Shown piece by piece: positions 18,948-27,207 of a stretch of DNA of 64,000 nt. How positions within the stretch are numbered: the first letter of the stretch is position 1; every line of letters begins with the position of its first letter. Below the pieces are notes generated by a model. The model did not search any database. It saw nothing but the letters and a program-made list of their open reading frames with translations, and was not told where the DNA came from. The translations under genes and the position numbers were made by a program. The DNA is from Roseateles_C aquae (GTDB taxonomy: Bacteria; Pseudomonadota; Gammaproteobacteria; Burkholderiales; Burkholderiaceae_C): contig NZ_JAVXZY010000012.1 of assembly GCF_032337115.1 (NCBI RefSeq), positions 108,378 to 172,377 of the forward strand, written 5' to 3'.

Positions 18948-20048
18948 TCAGTCCCGCCCGCCCTCGACCGGCAGCCCGGCCGCATGCCAGCGCAGCATGC
19001 CACCGGCCAGATTGGCCAGCTGCTTGAATCCGGCTTTTTGCAGCAGCACCGTGGCCTGGGCCGAGCGGGCGCCGGAGCGGCAGATGGCGACCACCGGCTG
19101 GCTGGCATCCAGCTCGGCCAGCCGGGCGCTCAGTTCGGCCAGCGGCAGCAGCCGGGCACCGTGGATGTGGCCCAGGCCGGCCTCGAACTCGGCCGGCTCG
19201 CGCACATCGAGCAGCTGCAGCGGCACGGCGCTGGCGGGCTGCGTCTGCGCCTGGGCCAGGCGCTCGGCCAGCGCATCGGGCTGGATCTCCCAGATGCCGC
19301 TGAAAGTCTGTGTTAGCGGTGCCCAGCCGGGCTCGTCGCTGCTGTTGGCCTGATCGGGCTGGCCGCAACGCAGATTGGCCGGCACGGCGATGTCCATCAG
19401 CTTGGGGTGGGGCAGGCCGAGGTGGTTCATATAGCCGGCGAAGTCGTTCTCGTTGACGTCGCCACCCAGCCGTGGGTTGAAGCGCAACTCCTCGGCCACG
19501 CTGGTCACCGTCAGGCCGCGGTAGTCGTGGCCGGGGTAGAGCAGGCAGCTCGGCGGCAGCGTCAGCAATTGCTCGCGCACCGAGTGGAACAACCGGCTGG
19601 CGCTGCCCTGCTGGAAATCGGTGCGGCCGCAGCCGCGTATCAGCAGGCTGTCGCCGGTGAAGGCCATGCTGTGGTCGTCCAGCACATAGCTCAGGCAGCC
19701 ATTGGTGTGGCCCGGTGTGGCGCGGACTTCCAGATAGCGGCTGCCGAAGGCGACGCGATCGCCATGGCTGAGCAGACGATCGGCACCGCTGGCACCGCTG
19801 GCCTCGGCCAGCAGGATCTGGCTGCCGCAGCGCTGCTTGAGCCGCCAGGCGCCGGTCACATGGTCGGCATGGACATGGGTCTCCAGCGTGGCGATCAGGC
19901 GCAGGCCCAGCTCGCGCAGCAGCGCCAGGTCGCGCCGTTCGTGCTCGTAGACGGTATCGATCAGCAGCGCCTCGCCGGCCGCCGCGTCGGCGAGCAGGTA
20001 GGTGTAGGTGGAGGAGCTGGGGTCGAAGAGTTGGCGGAAGATCAGCAT
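18948..20048 (-). CDS. Persulfide dioxygenase-rhodanese fusion
   Basis: A 366-residue two-domain enzyme. Residues 1-240 are an ETHE1-type metallo-beta-lactamase: 'ETHVHADHVTGA' (HxHxDH), 'ATPGHTNGC', 'FTGDSLL' and 'YPGHDYRG' give the metal ligands of a mononuclear iron site, and 'RGCGRTDFQQG' is the typical ETHE1 segment. Residues 260-365 are a rhodanese domain with 'LLDVREPAEFEAG' and active Cys in 'CRSGARS'. The family is known from the Burkholderia phytofirmans PRF protein and from CstB: glutathione persulfide is oxidised to sulfite and the rhodanese part handles sulfane sulfur. It lies 31 bp downstream of the MscS gene and is probably cotranscribed with it. Confidence 0.92.
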   Translation of the reverse strand: MLIFRQLFDPSSSTYTYLLADAAAGEALLIDTVYEHERRDLALLRELGLRLIATLETHVHADHVTGAWRLKQRCGSQILLAEASGASGADRLLSHGDRVAFGSRYLEVRATPGHTNGCLSYVLDDHSMAFTGDSLLIRGCGRTDFQQGSASRLFHSVREQLLTLPPSCLLYPGHDYRGLTVTSVAEELRFNPRLGGDVNENDFAGYMNHLGLPHPKLMDIAVPANLRCGQPDQANSSDEPGWAPLTQTFSGIWEIQPDALAERLAQAQTQPASAVPLQLLDVREPAEFEAGLGHIHGARLLPLAELSARLAELDASQPVVAICRSGARSAQATVLLQKAGFKQLANLAGGMLRWHAAGLPVEGGRD

Positions 20049-20079
20049 GCGGGGCTTTCAGGCGGGCGTGGCGAGAGCT

Positions 20080-21768
20080 TCAGTCGGCAGCATGCGGCGC
20101 GGGCGGCCGGACGGCGGCCGGTGCCAGCGGTGGGTTCCACAGCGAGGGCGGCACCTTCTGCGGCGAGGCCGGGTCGTCGCGGTAATGGGGGGACATGATC
20201 TGCACGTCGTTCTCGTTGAAGACGTCCTGGATATTGCCATGCAGCTGGTTCAGCGCCTCGATGCGCCGCCGCGGCGCCAGCCGGTTGCCCTGGGCGCACA
20301 GCCGGTATTCCACATAGAAGTCCGACAACGCCGTCTGCACCACATAGGGCGCCGGCTCGGTGGCCACGCCCGGCGTGCGCCGCGCCGCTTCGAGCAAGAG
20401 CGCATGCACCTGGCGCCAGGGCGTGCCGTAGCCGATGGTCACCGCCGTTTGCAGCATGAACTGGCCGTCGTCCACCAGGCGCGAGAAATTGCGCACCGGC
20501 TGGCTGAACACCGCCGCATTGGGCAGGCTGACCTCCTCGCCCATGCCGGTGTGGATGCGGGTGGCGAACATGCCGATCGCGGCCACGGTGCCCTCGACCT
20601 CGCCCACCCGCACATACTCGCCGACGCGCAGCGTGCGCGAGTACATCAGGCTCATGCCCGAGATCGCCTGGCCGACCAGGCCCGAGCCGCCCAGCGACAG
20701 CATCAGGCCGGCCAGCACCGTGACGCCGCGAAACGCCTCGCTGTTGGCGCCGGGCAGGTAGGGGTAGGCCATGGCCAGCGCGAACAGCCAGATCAGCACA
20801 TTGGCCAGGCGCCGCGTCGGGCCGGCGGTGTCCTGGTCCAGCCAGCGCAGCTGCAGCTCGCCGCGTTCGACCCGCGCCAGCAGCAGCGCATTGGTGCGCG
20901 TGGCCAGCCGCGCCAGGCCGAAGATCAGCGCCGCCGTCAGCAGGCCCGGCAGCGCACTGGCCGCCGCCGCGGCGAACTGGCCCAGCAGGCCGAGCAGCCA
21001 GTCCTGCGAGCGCTCGCCCCAGGGCCGGGTGTAGGCGAACAGGCTCAGCACATGGCTGGCCCAGATGTCGATCAGCAACAGCGCCAGCGCCCAGCTCAGC
21101 AGTGTGGCCAGGTACTGCGCGCCGGACTGCGCATGCTCGCCATAGCCGGCCAAGAGCTGCGGTTGCTGGCGCTGCCAATCGGCCAACCGCACGGCCAGCC
21201 GGGCCAGCGCGCGGCGCCGGGCGGCGAAGATCAGGCGCAGCAGCCCATAGGCCAGCGCCGTGGACACCAGCGCATAGGCGGCCGCCAGGGCCAGGCGGCG
21301 CGGATCATGCAGCTCGCGGCTTTCCAGCACGGCCACGCGCAGGCGCCGTTCAACGTCCAGCGCGCCGCGTTCGAACTCGGCCGCCGCTTGGGGGCCGGAG
21401 AAATCGGCCCCGCTGAGGAAGAACAGCGGTTTGCCGTCGACATCGAAGCGCAGCAGCTCGCCCTGCGCCACCCGGCTGATCTGGCCCGGCCCCTGGTCGA
21501 CGCCGGCCGACTCGAAAGCCAGCCGCGCCAGCTCGGCGCGCTGCTCGGGCGCGTTGCCCAAGAGCGTGGCCTGAAAGGTGACGATGCGGCGCTTGTTCAG
21601 CCATAGCGTGCGGCGCTGCAGGGCCGCGTCGTCGAGCGCGGGCGCGCTGGCCGCCGCCGCTGGCCCGTTCACGGCCGTCGTCTGCGCCAGGGCCGGGCTG
21701 CCCAATAGCAGGCCTGATAGCAGGCTCAATAGCAGCGTGGCGCCCAGCGCCCGTAGCCACTCAGTCAT
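20080..21768 (-). CDS. MscS-family mechanosensitive channel
   Basis: A 562-residue membrane protein. A signal peptide (about 1-29) precedes a periplasmic segment (to about 155), then about four or five transmembrane helices, and the conserved MscS pore/beta region: 'AGLMLSLGGSGLVGQAISGMSLMYSRTLRVGEYVRVGEVEGTV', 'TGMGEEVSLPNAAVF'. The helix before it carries the Gly/Ala pattern of the pore-lining TM3. The C-terminal vestibule domain ends with 'NENDVQIMSPHYRDDP'. It is larger than MscS (286) and resembles the medium-sized channels with an extra periplasmic domain. AGAGGA eight bases upstream favours the ATG at 21768 over TTG two codons earlier. Role: osmotic-shock release valve. Confidence 0.9.
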   Translation of the reverse strand: MTEWLRALGATLLLSLLSGLLLGSPALAQTTAVNGPAAAASAPALDDAALQRRTLWLNKRRIVTFQATLLGNAPEQRAELARLAFESAGVDQGPGQISRVAQGELLRFDVDGKPLFFLSGADFSGPQAAAEFERGALDVERRLRVAVLESRELHDPRRLALAAAYALVSTALAYGLLRLIFAARRRALARLAVRLADWQRQQPQLLAGYGEHAQSGAQYLATLLSWALALLLIDIWASHVLSLFAYTRPWGERSQDWLLGLLGQFAAAAASALPGLLTAALIFGLARLATRTNALLLARVERGELQLRWLDQDTAGPTRRLANVLIWLFALAMAYPYLPGANSEAFRGVTVLAGLMLSLGGSGLVGQAISGMSLMYSRTLRVGEYVRVGEVEGTVAAIGMFATRIHTGMGEEVSLPNAAVFSQPVRNFSRLVDDGQFMLQTAVTIGYGTPWRQVHALLLEAARRTPGVATEPAPYVVQTALSDFYVEYRLCAQGNRLAPRRRIEALNQLHGNIQDVFNENDVQIMSPHYRDDPASPQKVPPSLWNPPLAPAAVRPPAPHAAD

Positions 21769-21808
21769 CGTCAATCCTCTCAGTTTGCGGTTTCGGTGGG
21801 GCAGGGCT

Positions 21809-22420
21809 TCAGCGCGTTAGCGGCAACGCCGTACCCATGGCGACGAACAGGCCGCCGCAAATCTTGTTGAAACGCCTGCCCAGCTTCTGCAGGCCGCGGC
21901 GAATCCGTTGCGCCAGCGAGGCCAGCAGCATTTCGACCAGGCATTCAACGATGACGAACACCGTGGCCATGATCAGAAACTGCGGCAGCAGCGGCCGCTG
22001 CTGATCAATGAACTGCGGCAGAAAGGCGCCGTAGAACAACAGCGCCTTGGGGTTGGAGATCGCCGTCAAGAGGCCCAGGCGAAACAGCGTGGCGCCGCTC
22101 ATCGTGGCGCTGTCGGCGCTGGCCTCCAGCTGGATGGCCGGCGCACGCCAGAGCTGCACGCCCAGCCAGATCAGGTAGGCGCCACCAAGCAGCTTCAGCG
22201 CACTCAGCGCCCCCGCCGAGGCCTGCAGCAGCGCGCCAATGCCCAGCATCGACAACGCAATCAACAGCGCAAACCCAATCGCCCCGCCCGCCACCGTCCA
22301 CACCGTCTTGCGCTGGCCATGCAGCGCGCCATGGGTCAGCACCAGCAGGCTGTTCGGGCCGGGGGTGAGCGACAGGCCGAGGGCGGCCACCAGATAGAGC
22401 AGAAACGTGTGCCAGGCCAT
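21809..22420 (-). CDS. LysE/RhtB family amino-acid exporter
   Basis: A 203-residue inner-membrane exporter with about six helices. The start 'LYLVAALGLSLTPGPNSLLVLTHGALHG' carries the conserved TPGPN-type motif, followed by 'LKLLGGAYLIWLGVQLWR' and 'GLLTAISNPKALLFYGAFLPQFID', all hallmarks of RhtB/LysE proteins that export homoserine, threonine, leucine or similar. The substrate is unknown. GCGGGA upstream of the ATG at 22420 is a usable ribosome binding site. Confidence 0.93.
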   Translation of the reverse strand: MAWHTFLLYLVAALGLSLTPGPNSLLVLTHGALHGQRKTVWTVAGGAIGFALLIALSMLGIGALLQASAGALSALKLLGGAYLIWLGVQLWRAPAIQLEASADSATMSGATLFRLGLLTAISNPKALLFYGAFLPQFIDQQRPLLPQFLIMATVFVIVECLVEMLLASLAQRIRRGLQKLGRRFNKICGGLFVAMGTALPLTR

Positions 22421-22837
22421 TGAAATCCCGCCGTTGCTTGGATGCTGGGTGGAGAGTCTAGGGCTTGGCGGTGAGGTGGCGGGATCAGGTTGGCTTGGAT
22501 GGCGGCGCCATTCCTGTTCCGCGGGATGCACCGGACGGGAAGCTGCTGCCACGGTGACGTCGATCGCCATTCCTCCAACCGTCCAAGCTGACGGACAAGG
22601 TGCGAGATTCCTGATACTTGGCCAGGTTCCTTGCAAACTCTCAACGGCCCGGCAGGTCGCCCGCCAACGGCCTTGCCTTCGCTCGGCGGCTCCAGCGCTC
22701 GCCAGCAGCAGATCGCATGACCGAGTTCACGAGGCGATTCCGTGTAGGCCGCCAGTTGGATGTCCTCGTCAATTCTGCGGATGCGTTCTGCCCCTGTGCT
22801 GGCATCGTTGCTGGCATTCAATCTGAGACTTGCCGTC
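22421..22837. other. 417-bp stretch without a supported gene
   Basis: Open frames on both strands here have no recognisable protein character and poor codon bias. The upstream frame of the next gene could begin at 22760, but nothing supports that. No repeat, RNA gene or clear promoter was seen. Confidence 0.4.
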
Positions 22838-23323
22838 ATGAGCGACCCAACAAGTTCTGCTGCGCCCGTCCAAGACGGCTCGCACGAGATTTCAGCACCG
22901 CCGCTGGTTCGGCGTCTTCTCTATGGCGTCTTCCTCTGGTGCCTGCTGGGAATCTCGGCCGGCTACGGAATGCGATTCTGGAATGACTCGCCTGTTCACC
23001 CGAGCTTCCTGCCTCTGGTTGGCGTGGCCTTTGCTGCGATCTTGGCGTTCTCGGTGGTCATGGCATTTCGTTCCTTTGCGGGTGAAATCCAAGTGGAGCT
23101 TTCGTCGATCAAATTCAGAGGTGCCTCAGGACCGGTTTTGTTCTGGGCTCTTTGTTTTCTCACCGTATGCACTGGGGGAAATCTGCTCGGCATGTCGGAG
23201 GCTGTTAAGGCGCCAGCAACGGTGCATTACTGGTCATGTGGCGCGTTTGAAGTAGCAACAGGCAAGTGTGTGCCGCAACTCCAGAACGGCGCTCCGACGG
23301 CAGCCAGCTCGCCGTCGCGCTAG
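22838..23323 (+). CDS. Hypothetical membrane protein
   Basis: A 161-residue protein not recognised. Three hydrophobic segments are visible: about residues 28-46 ('LLYGVFLWCLLGISAGYG'), 61-80 ('LVGVAFAAILAFSVVMAF') and 103-120 ('GPVLFWALCFLTVCTGGNLL'). The C-terminal ~40 residues are soluble with two Cys. Third-position GC is visibly lower than in the flanking housekeeping genes, which suggests acquired or fast-evolving DNA. The start is uncertain: ATG 22838 or an in-frame start at 22760. Confidence 0.55.
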   Translation: MSDPTSSAAPVQDGSHEISAPPLVRRLLYGVFLWCLLGISAGYGMRFWNDSPVHPSFLPLVGVAFAAILAFSVVMAFRSFAGEIQVELSSIKFRGASGPVLFWALCFLTVCTGGNLLGMSEAVKAPATVHYWSCGAFEVATGKCVPQLQNGAPTAASSPSR

Positions 23324-23436
23324 GCATTTTGCTGCCGAAGGTGTGCAGCTTTTTGCCGTGACGACGCTCTATTCAGCGATCCCTGCGTGAGCGTGAGCCC
23401 GAGCCCGCAGGCCTGATCTCTGCGAGGTTGGGACGC

Positions 23437-23877
23437 TCATACCTTGGCGAGAAAAGCTGCCGCATCAGGCGCTTCACACGGCCAGTCGGCGAAGACGCCG
23501 ACCAGATTGCATTCCACGCAGTGGCAAGCGATGTAGTACCAGCGCACCTTGTGCGTGCCCTCGTGCACCGCGACGCCGGACACCAGCTCGAACACCTCGT
23601 TCTCGCACACGCACTCGTGCGTCTCGGGCGCGGCGCCGTCCATGTAGTCCGCGCTATTGCCCATCAGGTGTTCCTGGCCGCAGTCGGTGCAGGTGCGGAT
23701 GGCCACGCCGGCTTCTTCATCGCTCTGCAGCGCGAAGGTCCGGCAGCCGCAATCGCATTTGGACGCGGCAAAGCGGACGGCCTCATGACGATTCGCAATG
23801 CTGTAGCTGCGCAGCTCCGCTTGGGTGTCGCCCGACGTCGTCCCGTACCAGAACTCGCCTTTTTTCGTCAGTGCCAT
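23437..23877 (-). CDS. Hypothetical cysteine-rich (zinc-ribbon-like) protein
   Basis: A 146-residue soluble protein not recognised. It has several Cys-x-Cys/Cys-x2-Cys pairs: 'CDCGC', 'CTDCG', 'CVCE' and 'CHCVEC', which look like zinc-ribbon ligands, plus aromatic 'VRWYYIACH'. It could bind metal or nucleic acid, but that is inference only. GGAG 9-12 bases before the ATG at 23877 supports the start. No operon partner lies close by. Confidence 0.7.
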   Translation of the reverse strand: MALTKKGEFWYGTTSGDTQAELRSYSIANRHEAVRFAASKCDCGCRTFALQSDEEAGVAIRTCTDCGQEHLMGNSADYMDGAAPETHECVCENEVFELVSGVAVHEGTHKVRWYYIACHCVECNLVGVFADWPCEAPDAAAFLAKV

Positions 23878-24266
23878 TGATGGTGCTCCATGCTTCAAAG
23901 GGCTTCCCGGCAGGCCTGACGGCATGCGCGCCCCGATCATTTGGATTCTGCCTGGAGGACCGGCGCTCGATCAGCGCGGCCGTGAGCACGGTCATCCGAC
24001 ACGCGTAGGCCGGGTTAGCCGCAAGCCTAACCCGCCTTACAGCGGTGGCACTTCGCCAAGCCGTCAATCACCGGTTTCAGATTCCACCAATGGCGGCGTT
24101 TCAAGACCCAGCGCGGGTCAAACGACCCGCCCTACCGGGCTGTCGTTTGAGCGAGGAGCGCTGCGCCGAGCGCCAAGCGAGGGCTGAGTTTCAGCCTGGG
24201 CACGCAGGATTGGTACTATCGCGCCCCGATTTGACCGAGGGCAGCGTCGATCCGACTGCCGCTCCC
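23878..24266. other. 389-bp intergenic region with REP-like hairpins
   Basis: No gene is supported here. It contains the REP-like hairpin at 24005-24043 and a second dyad, CAAACGA / TCGTTTG at about 24119-24150, just upstream of the two-component operon. The second dyad encloses a GCCC-TACC-GGGC inner stem and may be an attenuator or a repeat. Confidence 0.45.
24005..24043. repeat. REP-like hairpin repeat
   Basis: GTAGGCCGGGTTAG and CCTAACCCGCCTTAC flank a short CGCAAG loop. This 'GTAGGnCGGGTTAG-loop-CTAACCCGCC' form is a widespread intergenic palindrome in Proteobacteria. A related GGGCGGGCCACTCGGCCCGC hairpin sits at 27062-27082. Confidence 0.6.
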
Positions 24267-24926
24267 ATGCATATTCTCTTGATCGAAGACGATCTCGACC
24301 TGGGCCGCGCGCTTCAAGTCGCCCTGCGCAGCGAGGGATATAGCAGTACCTGGCTGCGGCGCATGAGCGATCTGCCACCCAGGCTAGACCCGTCCGGCCA
24401 GGACGCCGTGCTGTTGGATCTGACCATGCCTGATGGCGATGGTCGGCAACTGCTGACTCGTTGGCGTCGCCAAGGCAACGCTGTTCCGGTCATTGTGATT
24501 ACGGCACGCGCCTCGCTGGAGGACCGCCTGGCCGGCTTCGACGGGGGAGCCGACGACTATGTAGTAAAGCCGTTTGAGATGCCCGAGTTGATCGCGCGGC
24601 TACGCTCGGTACTGCGACGATGTGCCCAGCAGGCATCGGATCTGTGGACGCTAGGCGAACTGACGATCGAGCCGCGCCGGCAGCGGGCCATGCTGGGAGG
24701 CAGTGAACTGTCGCTATCACCCCGTGAGTTCCAGTTGCTGCTGGAACTTGCCCGCGAACGGGGTGGGGTCGTGGCCAAGCACCTGCTGGCTCAGCGAATG
24801 GCGCCATTGGGCGAACCTCTGGAGCTCGGCACTCTTGAAGTGCATCTGGCAAACCTTCGGCGCAAGATCGGCACAGCGCGCATTGGCACGATGCGCGGTG
24901 TAGGCTATTGGCTGGAATGCGCGTGA
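24267..24926 (+). CDS. OmpR/PhoB-family response regulator (QseB/PmrA-like)
   Basis: A 219-residue response regulator. The receiver domain (1-115) shows the acidic pocket EDD at 7-9, phospho-acceptor D51 in 'LLDLTMPDGDG', the Thr of 'VIVITARAS' and K in 'DDYVVKPF'. The C-terminal winged helix (125-219) has 'LSPREFQLLLELARERGGVVAK' and 'LEVHLANLRRKIG'. It is the QseB/PmrA/TctD-like branch. The start is 'MHILLIEDD' at 24267. Its last codons overlap the kinase start (TGATG), so both are one operon with the barrel gene at 26353. Confidence 0.93.
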   Translation: MHILLIEDDLDLGRALQVALRSEGYSSTWLRRMSDLPPRLDPSGQDAVLLDLTMPDGDGRQLLTRWRRQGNAVPVIVITARASLEDRLAGFDGGADDYVVKPFEMPELIARLRSVLRRCAQQASDLWTLGELTIEPRRQRAMLGGSELSLSPREFQLLLELARERGGVVAKHLLAQRMAPLGEPLELGTLEVHLANLRRKIGTARIGTMRGVGYWLECA

Positions 24927-26356
24927 TGCCGCAATGGCTGCAGCCTACATTGACGCGGCGGGTGGTCGGTGCCTTGCTGCTGGCCATCTTTCTGTTTGCC
25001 GTGCTGATCCTGGTCGAAGATCAAATGGATCTGCAGCAGACCATGTCAACGGATCCCGGCATTGGTCAGTTCGGCCGAGAAATTGCCGTGGGGCTTGATG
25101 TCATTGACGACGCTGCGCTGGCGGCACGGGTGCTCGACGCGCACCTACAGCACGTCAACCGGCTTCGAGCACGGCAGGCCCTGTCACCAGGCCCCCTGTT
25201 GGCCCACCTTGTCGATCATGCGGGCGCCACGGTCTATCCCTCTGCTCTTGCATTCAACATTGGCAAGATTGGCAACGGCGAGCAGCAAATAGCGGGGAAG
25301 GCCTATTGGACCTACCGTCAAGACGGAGCGCGCTGGTCCTTACGCATGGCCGAGCCCGCGTTGTCGCGCACACAATTGCTGAGTTTTGCCAGTTGGGCAT
25401 TGGGCAAGCAGCTGATGTTGGCTTTCCCGCTGATGCTGCTGCCACTCTGGCTGGCGGTGTACACCGGGCTCGCGCCACTGCGACGCTTTGCACGTCGACT
25501 GCATCAGCTGGATCCGAAGCATGACCTCGCGCCACTGCAGGCTGACCTGCGTTACAGCGAACTGCGCCCCGTGGGTCAGGCCTTCGATGTGTTGCTAGAT
25601 CGCCTGCGCCAGCGACGCGCCCGTGAGCGTGCCTTTGTTCACGAGGCGGCGCACGAATTGCGTACCCCATTGGCTGTTGTTGCCACCCAAGCCCATGCGC
25701 TGATGAAGGCGCCAGATGACACTGCCCGCGCCAGCGCTGCCTCGGCACTCAATGCGGCCATCGCCAGAAGTGCCCACCTGTCCAGCCAGTTGCTGGATCT
25801 GGCCAGTCTCGACAATGAACAGCCCAGCGTCCCCACAACGCTCGACCTGACTGGCTTCTGCGCATCGCGCCTGGCCGAGCAGAGCGCCCTGGCCCGGGAG
25901 CGCGGCATCTCGCTTGCACTCGACGCGCCCGAACATTTGCATGCTTGCGTCGATGCCGTGGCGCTGCATTCGGTGTTGCAGAACTTGCTCGACAACGCGC
26001 TTCGCTACGTGAACCGTGGCGGGCACGTCGAGGTGACCCTGGGCTCTGGAGCGGATGGCCTGACGCTGTCCGTGGCCGATGATGGCCCAGGCATCGCCGC
26101 CGAAGACCACCCCATGGTGTTCGAGCGCTTCTGGCGAGGTGTTGGGCATGAAGTACCAGGCAGCGGACTCGGGCTGGCCATCGTGGCGCGAGCCGCCGAA
26201 CGGATGGGGGGGCGGATCTGCATCGGCGACGGGCTGGCTCGCCCGGGCGGCTGCGGCGCTAGATTCGAGCTGCAACTGCCGCTCTTGGGTATTCCTTCAG
26301 GTACGGCTTTGAACAATGGCTCGGTCGCAATTTCAGCCGACCAGGAGTCCACTTGA
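24926..26356 (+). CDS. Sensor histidine kinase (QseC-like)
   Basis: A 476-residue membrane kinase. TM1 is at about residues 10-29 and TM2 at about 158-178, flanking a ~125-residue periplasmic sensor. The dimerisation domain carries the phospho-acceptor His in 'HEAAHELRTPLAVV'; N-box 'NLLDNALRYV', G1 'DDGPGI', F box 'FERFW' and G2 'GSGLGLAIV' are all intact. The ATG at 24926 overlaps the regulator stop (TGATG); an in-frame ATG at 24917 is possible, but GGA then directly abuts it. Its own stop overlaps the TTG start of the barrel gene. The signal is unknown; cationic peptides, metals or host amines are known signals for related QseC/PmrB proteins. Confidence 0.92.
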   Translation: MPQWLQPTLTRRVVGALLLAIFLFAVLILVEDQMDLQQTMSTDPGIGQFGREIAVGLDVIDDAALAARVLDAHLQHVNRLRARQALSPGPLLAHLVDHAGATVYPSALAFNIGKIGNGEQQIAGKAYWTYRQDGARWSLRMAEPALSRTQLLSFASWALGKQLMLAFPLMLLPLWLAVYTGLAPLRRFARRLHQLDPKHDLAPLQADLRYSELRPVGQAFDVLLDRLRQRRARERAFVHEAAHELRTPLAVVATQAHALMKAPDDTARASAASALNAAIARSAHLSSQLLDLASLDNEQPSVPTTLDLTGFCASRLAEQSALARERGISLALDAPEHLHACVDAVALHSVLQNLLDNALRYVNRGGHVEVTLGSGADGLTLSVADDGPGIAAEDHPMVFERFWRGVGHEVPGSGLGLAIVARAAERMGGRICIGDGLARPGGCGARFELQLPLLGIPSGTALNNGSVAISADQEST

Positions 26357-26919
26357 ATTACAGAGAATTTTCTTTCTGCGCAGCAGCATTTGTCTTTGCC
26401 GCCGCAGCCCATGCTGCCGAACCCTATGTGGGCTTCAATCTCGCCACGCCGGGTGAGGCGAACTTTCGCATCAACAACCGACTCGTTCCTAACGACAACC
26501 ATCCGCATGCGGTGAAGCTGTACGCCGGCCTGCAATTCACACCCACCTGGGCAGCCGAAGTCGGCTACGGTGCATTCGGCACCTGGCGTGCCAGCGACTC
26601 GACAAGCGGGTCAGCGCTGCAGGCCAAGCTGTCGTCAAAGGTTGCCTATCTGGCGGCACGGGCGACGCAGCCTTTGAGCGAATCGTTTGACTTGTTCGGC
26701 AAGGCTGGCCTTGCGCTGAATCGGGTGAGCAGACAGGATTCGCAGGGCTTCTCTGCGCGCGAGTCCTTCGTGCGACCGATGCTTGGCGCCGGTCTGGCCT
26801 GGAAACTGACACCCCAGATGTCTGCCACTGTCGAGTATGCCCACTACGGCTCGCGCCGCACTGACGGTGACAAATTCACGCAGCAAAAGCTCGAGTTAGG
26901 CGTTGCCCTCAGCTTCTAG
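26353..26919 (+). CDS. OmpA-like outer-membrane beta-barrel protein
   Basis: A 188-residue exported protein. Residues 1-21 are a signal peptide (Ala-His-Ala-Ala cleavage). The mature part has alternating beta strands ('YVGFNLATPG', 'AVKLYAGLQF', 'WAAEVGYGAFG', 'SATVEYAHYG') and ends with a terminal Phe ('LELGVALSF'), typical of an 8-stranded barrel assembled by BAM. It starts at TTG: AGGAG lies six bases upstream (26343-26347) and the TTG overlaps the kinase stop as TTGA, so translation is coupled to the kinase. A barrel as third cistron suggests it is an output or accessory of the two-component system. Confidence 0.87.
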   Translation: MNYREFSFCAAAFVFAAAAHAAEPYVGFNLATPGEANFRINNRLVPNDNHPHAVKLYAGLQFTPTWAAEVGYGAFGTWRASDSTSGSALQAKLSSKVAYLAARATQPLSESFDLFGKAGLALNRVSRQDSQGFSARESFVRPMLGAGLAWKLTPQMSATVEYAHYGSRRTDGDKFTQQKLELGVALSF

Positions 26920-27207
26920 TCGCGGATCCGTTTGCAGCAGTTTCATGACCTGCCGGCCGCCAAGTGCTCAATGATGTGCCAGTTGAACAACGGCGGCAGG
27001 CAGCTCTTGAAATGAGACTCAAGATGAAGGTGTTGATGCAGCAGGAGCGATCAGCCTTGTAGGGCGGGCCACTCGGCCCGCGCGGCATGAACAAACTCAG
27101 CTGAGCCCGGTTCCATGGCGTCAAAGTCGCGCCTCGCAACGGCAAGCACATGTGCCTGCCGCCGCTGGTCACGCCTGCCAGCGCGACCTCGACGCCCGCC
27201 TGCCGCC

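Noticed and set aside
22336..22839. 167-codon minus-strand frame upstream of the LysE exporter
   Set aside because: It overlaps the exporter start in another frame and has no recognisable protein character.
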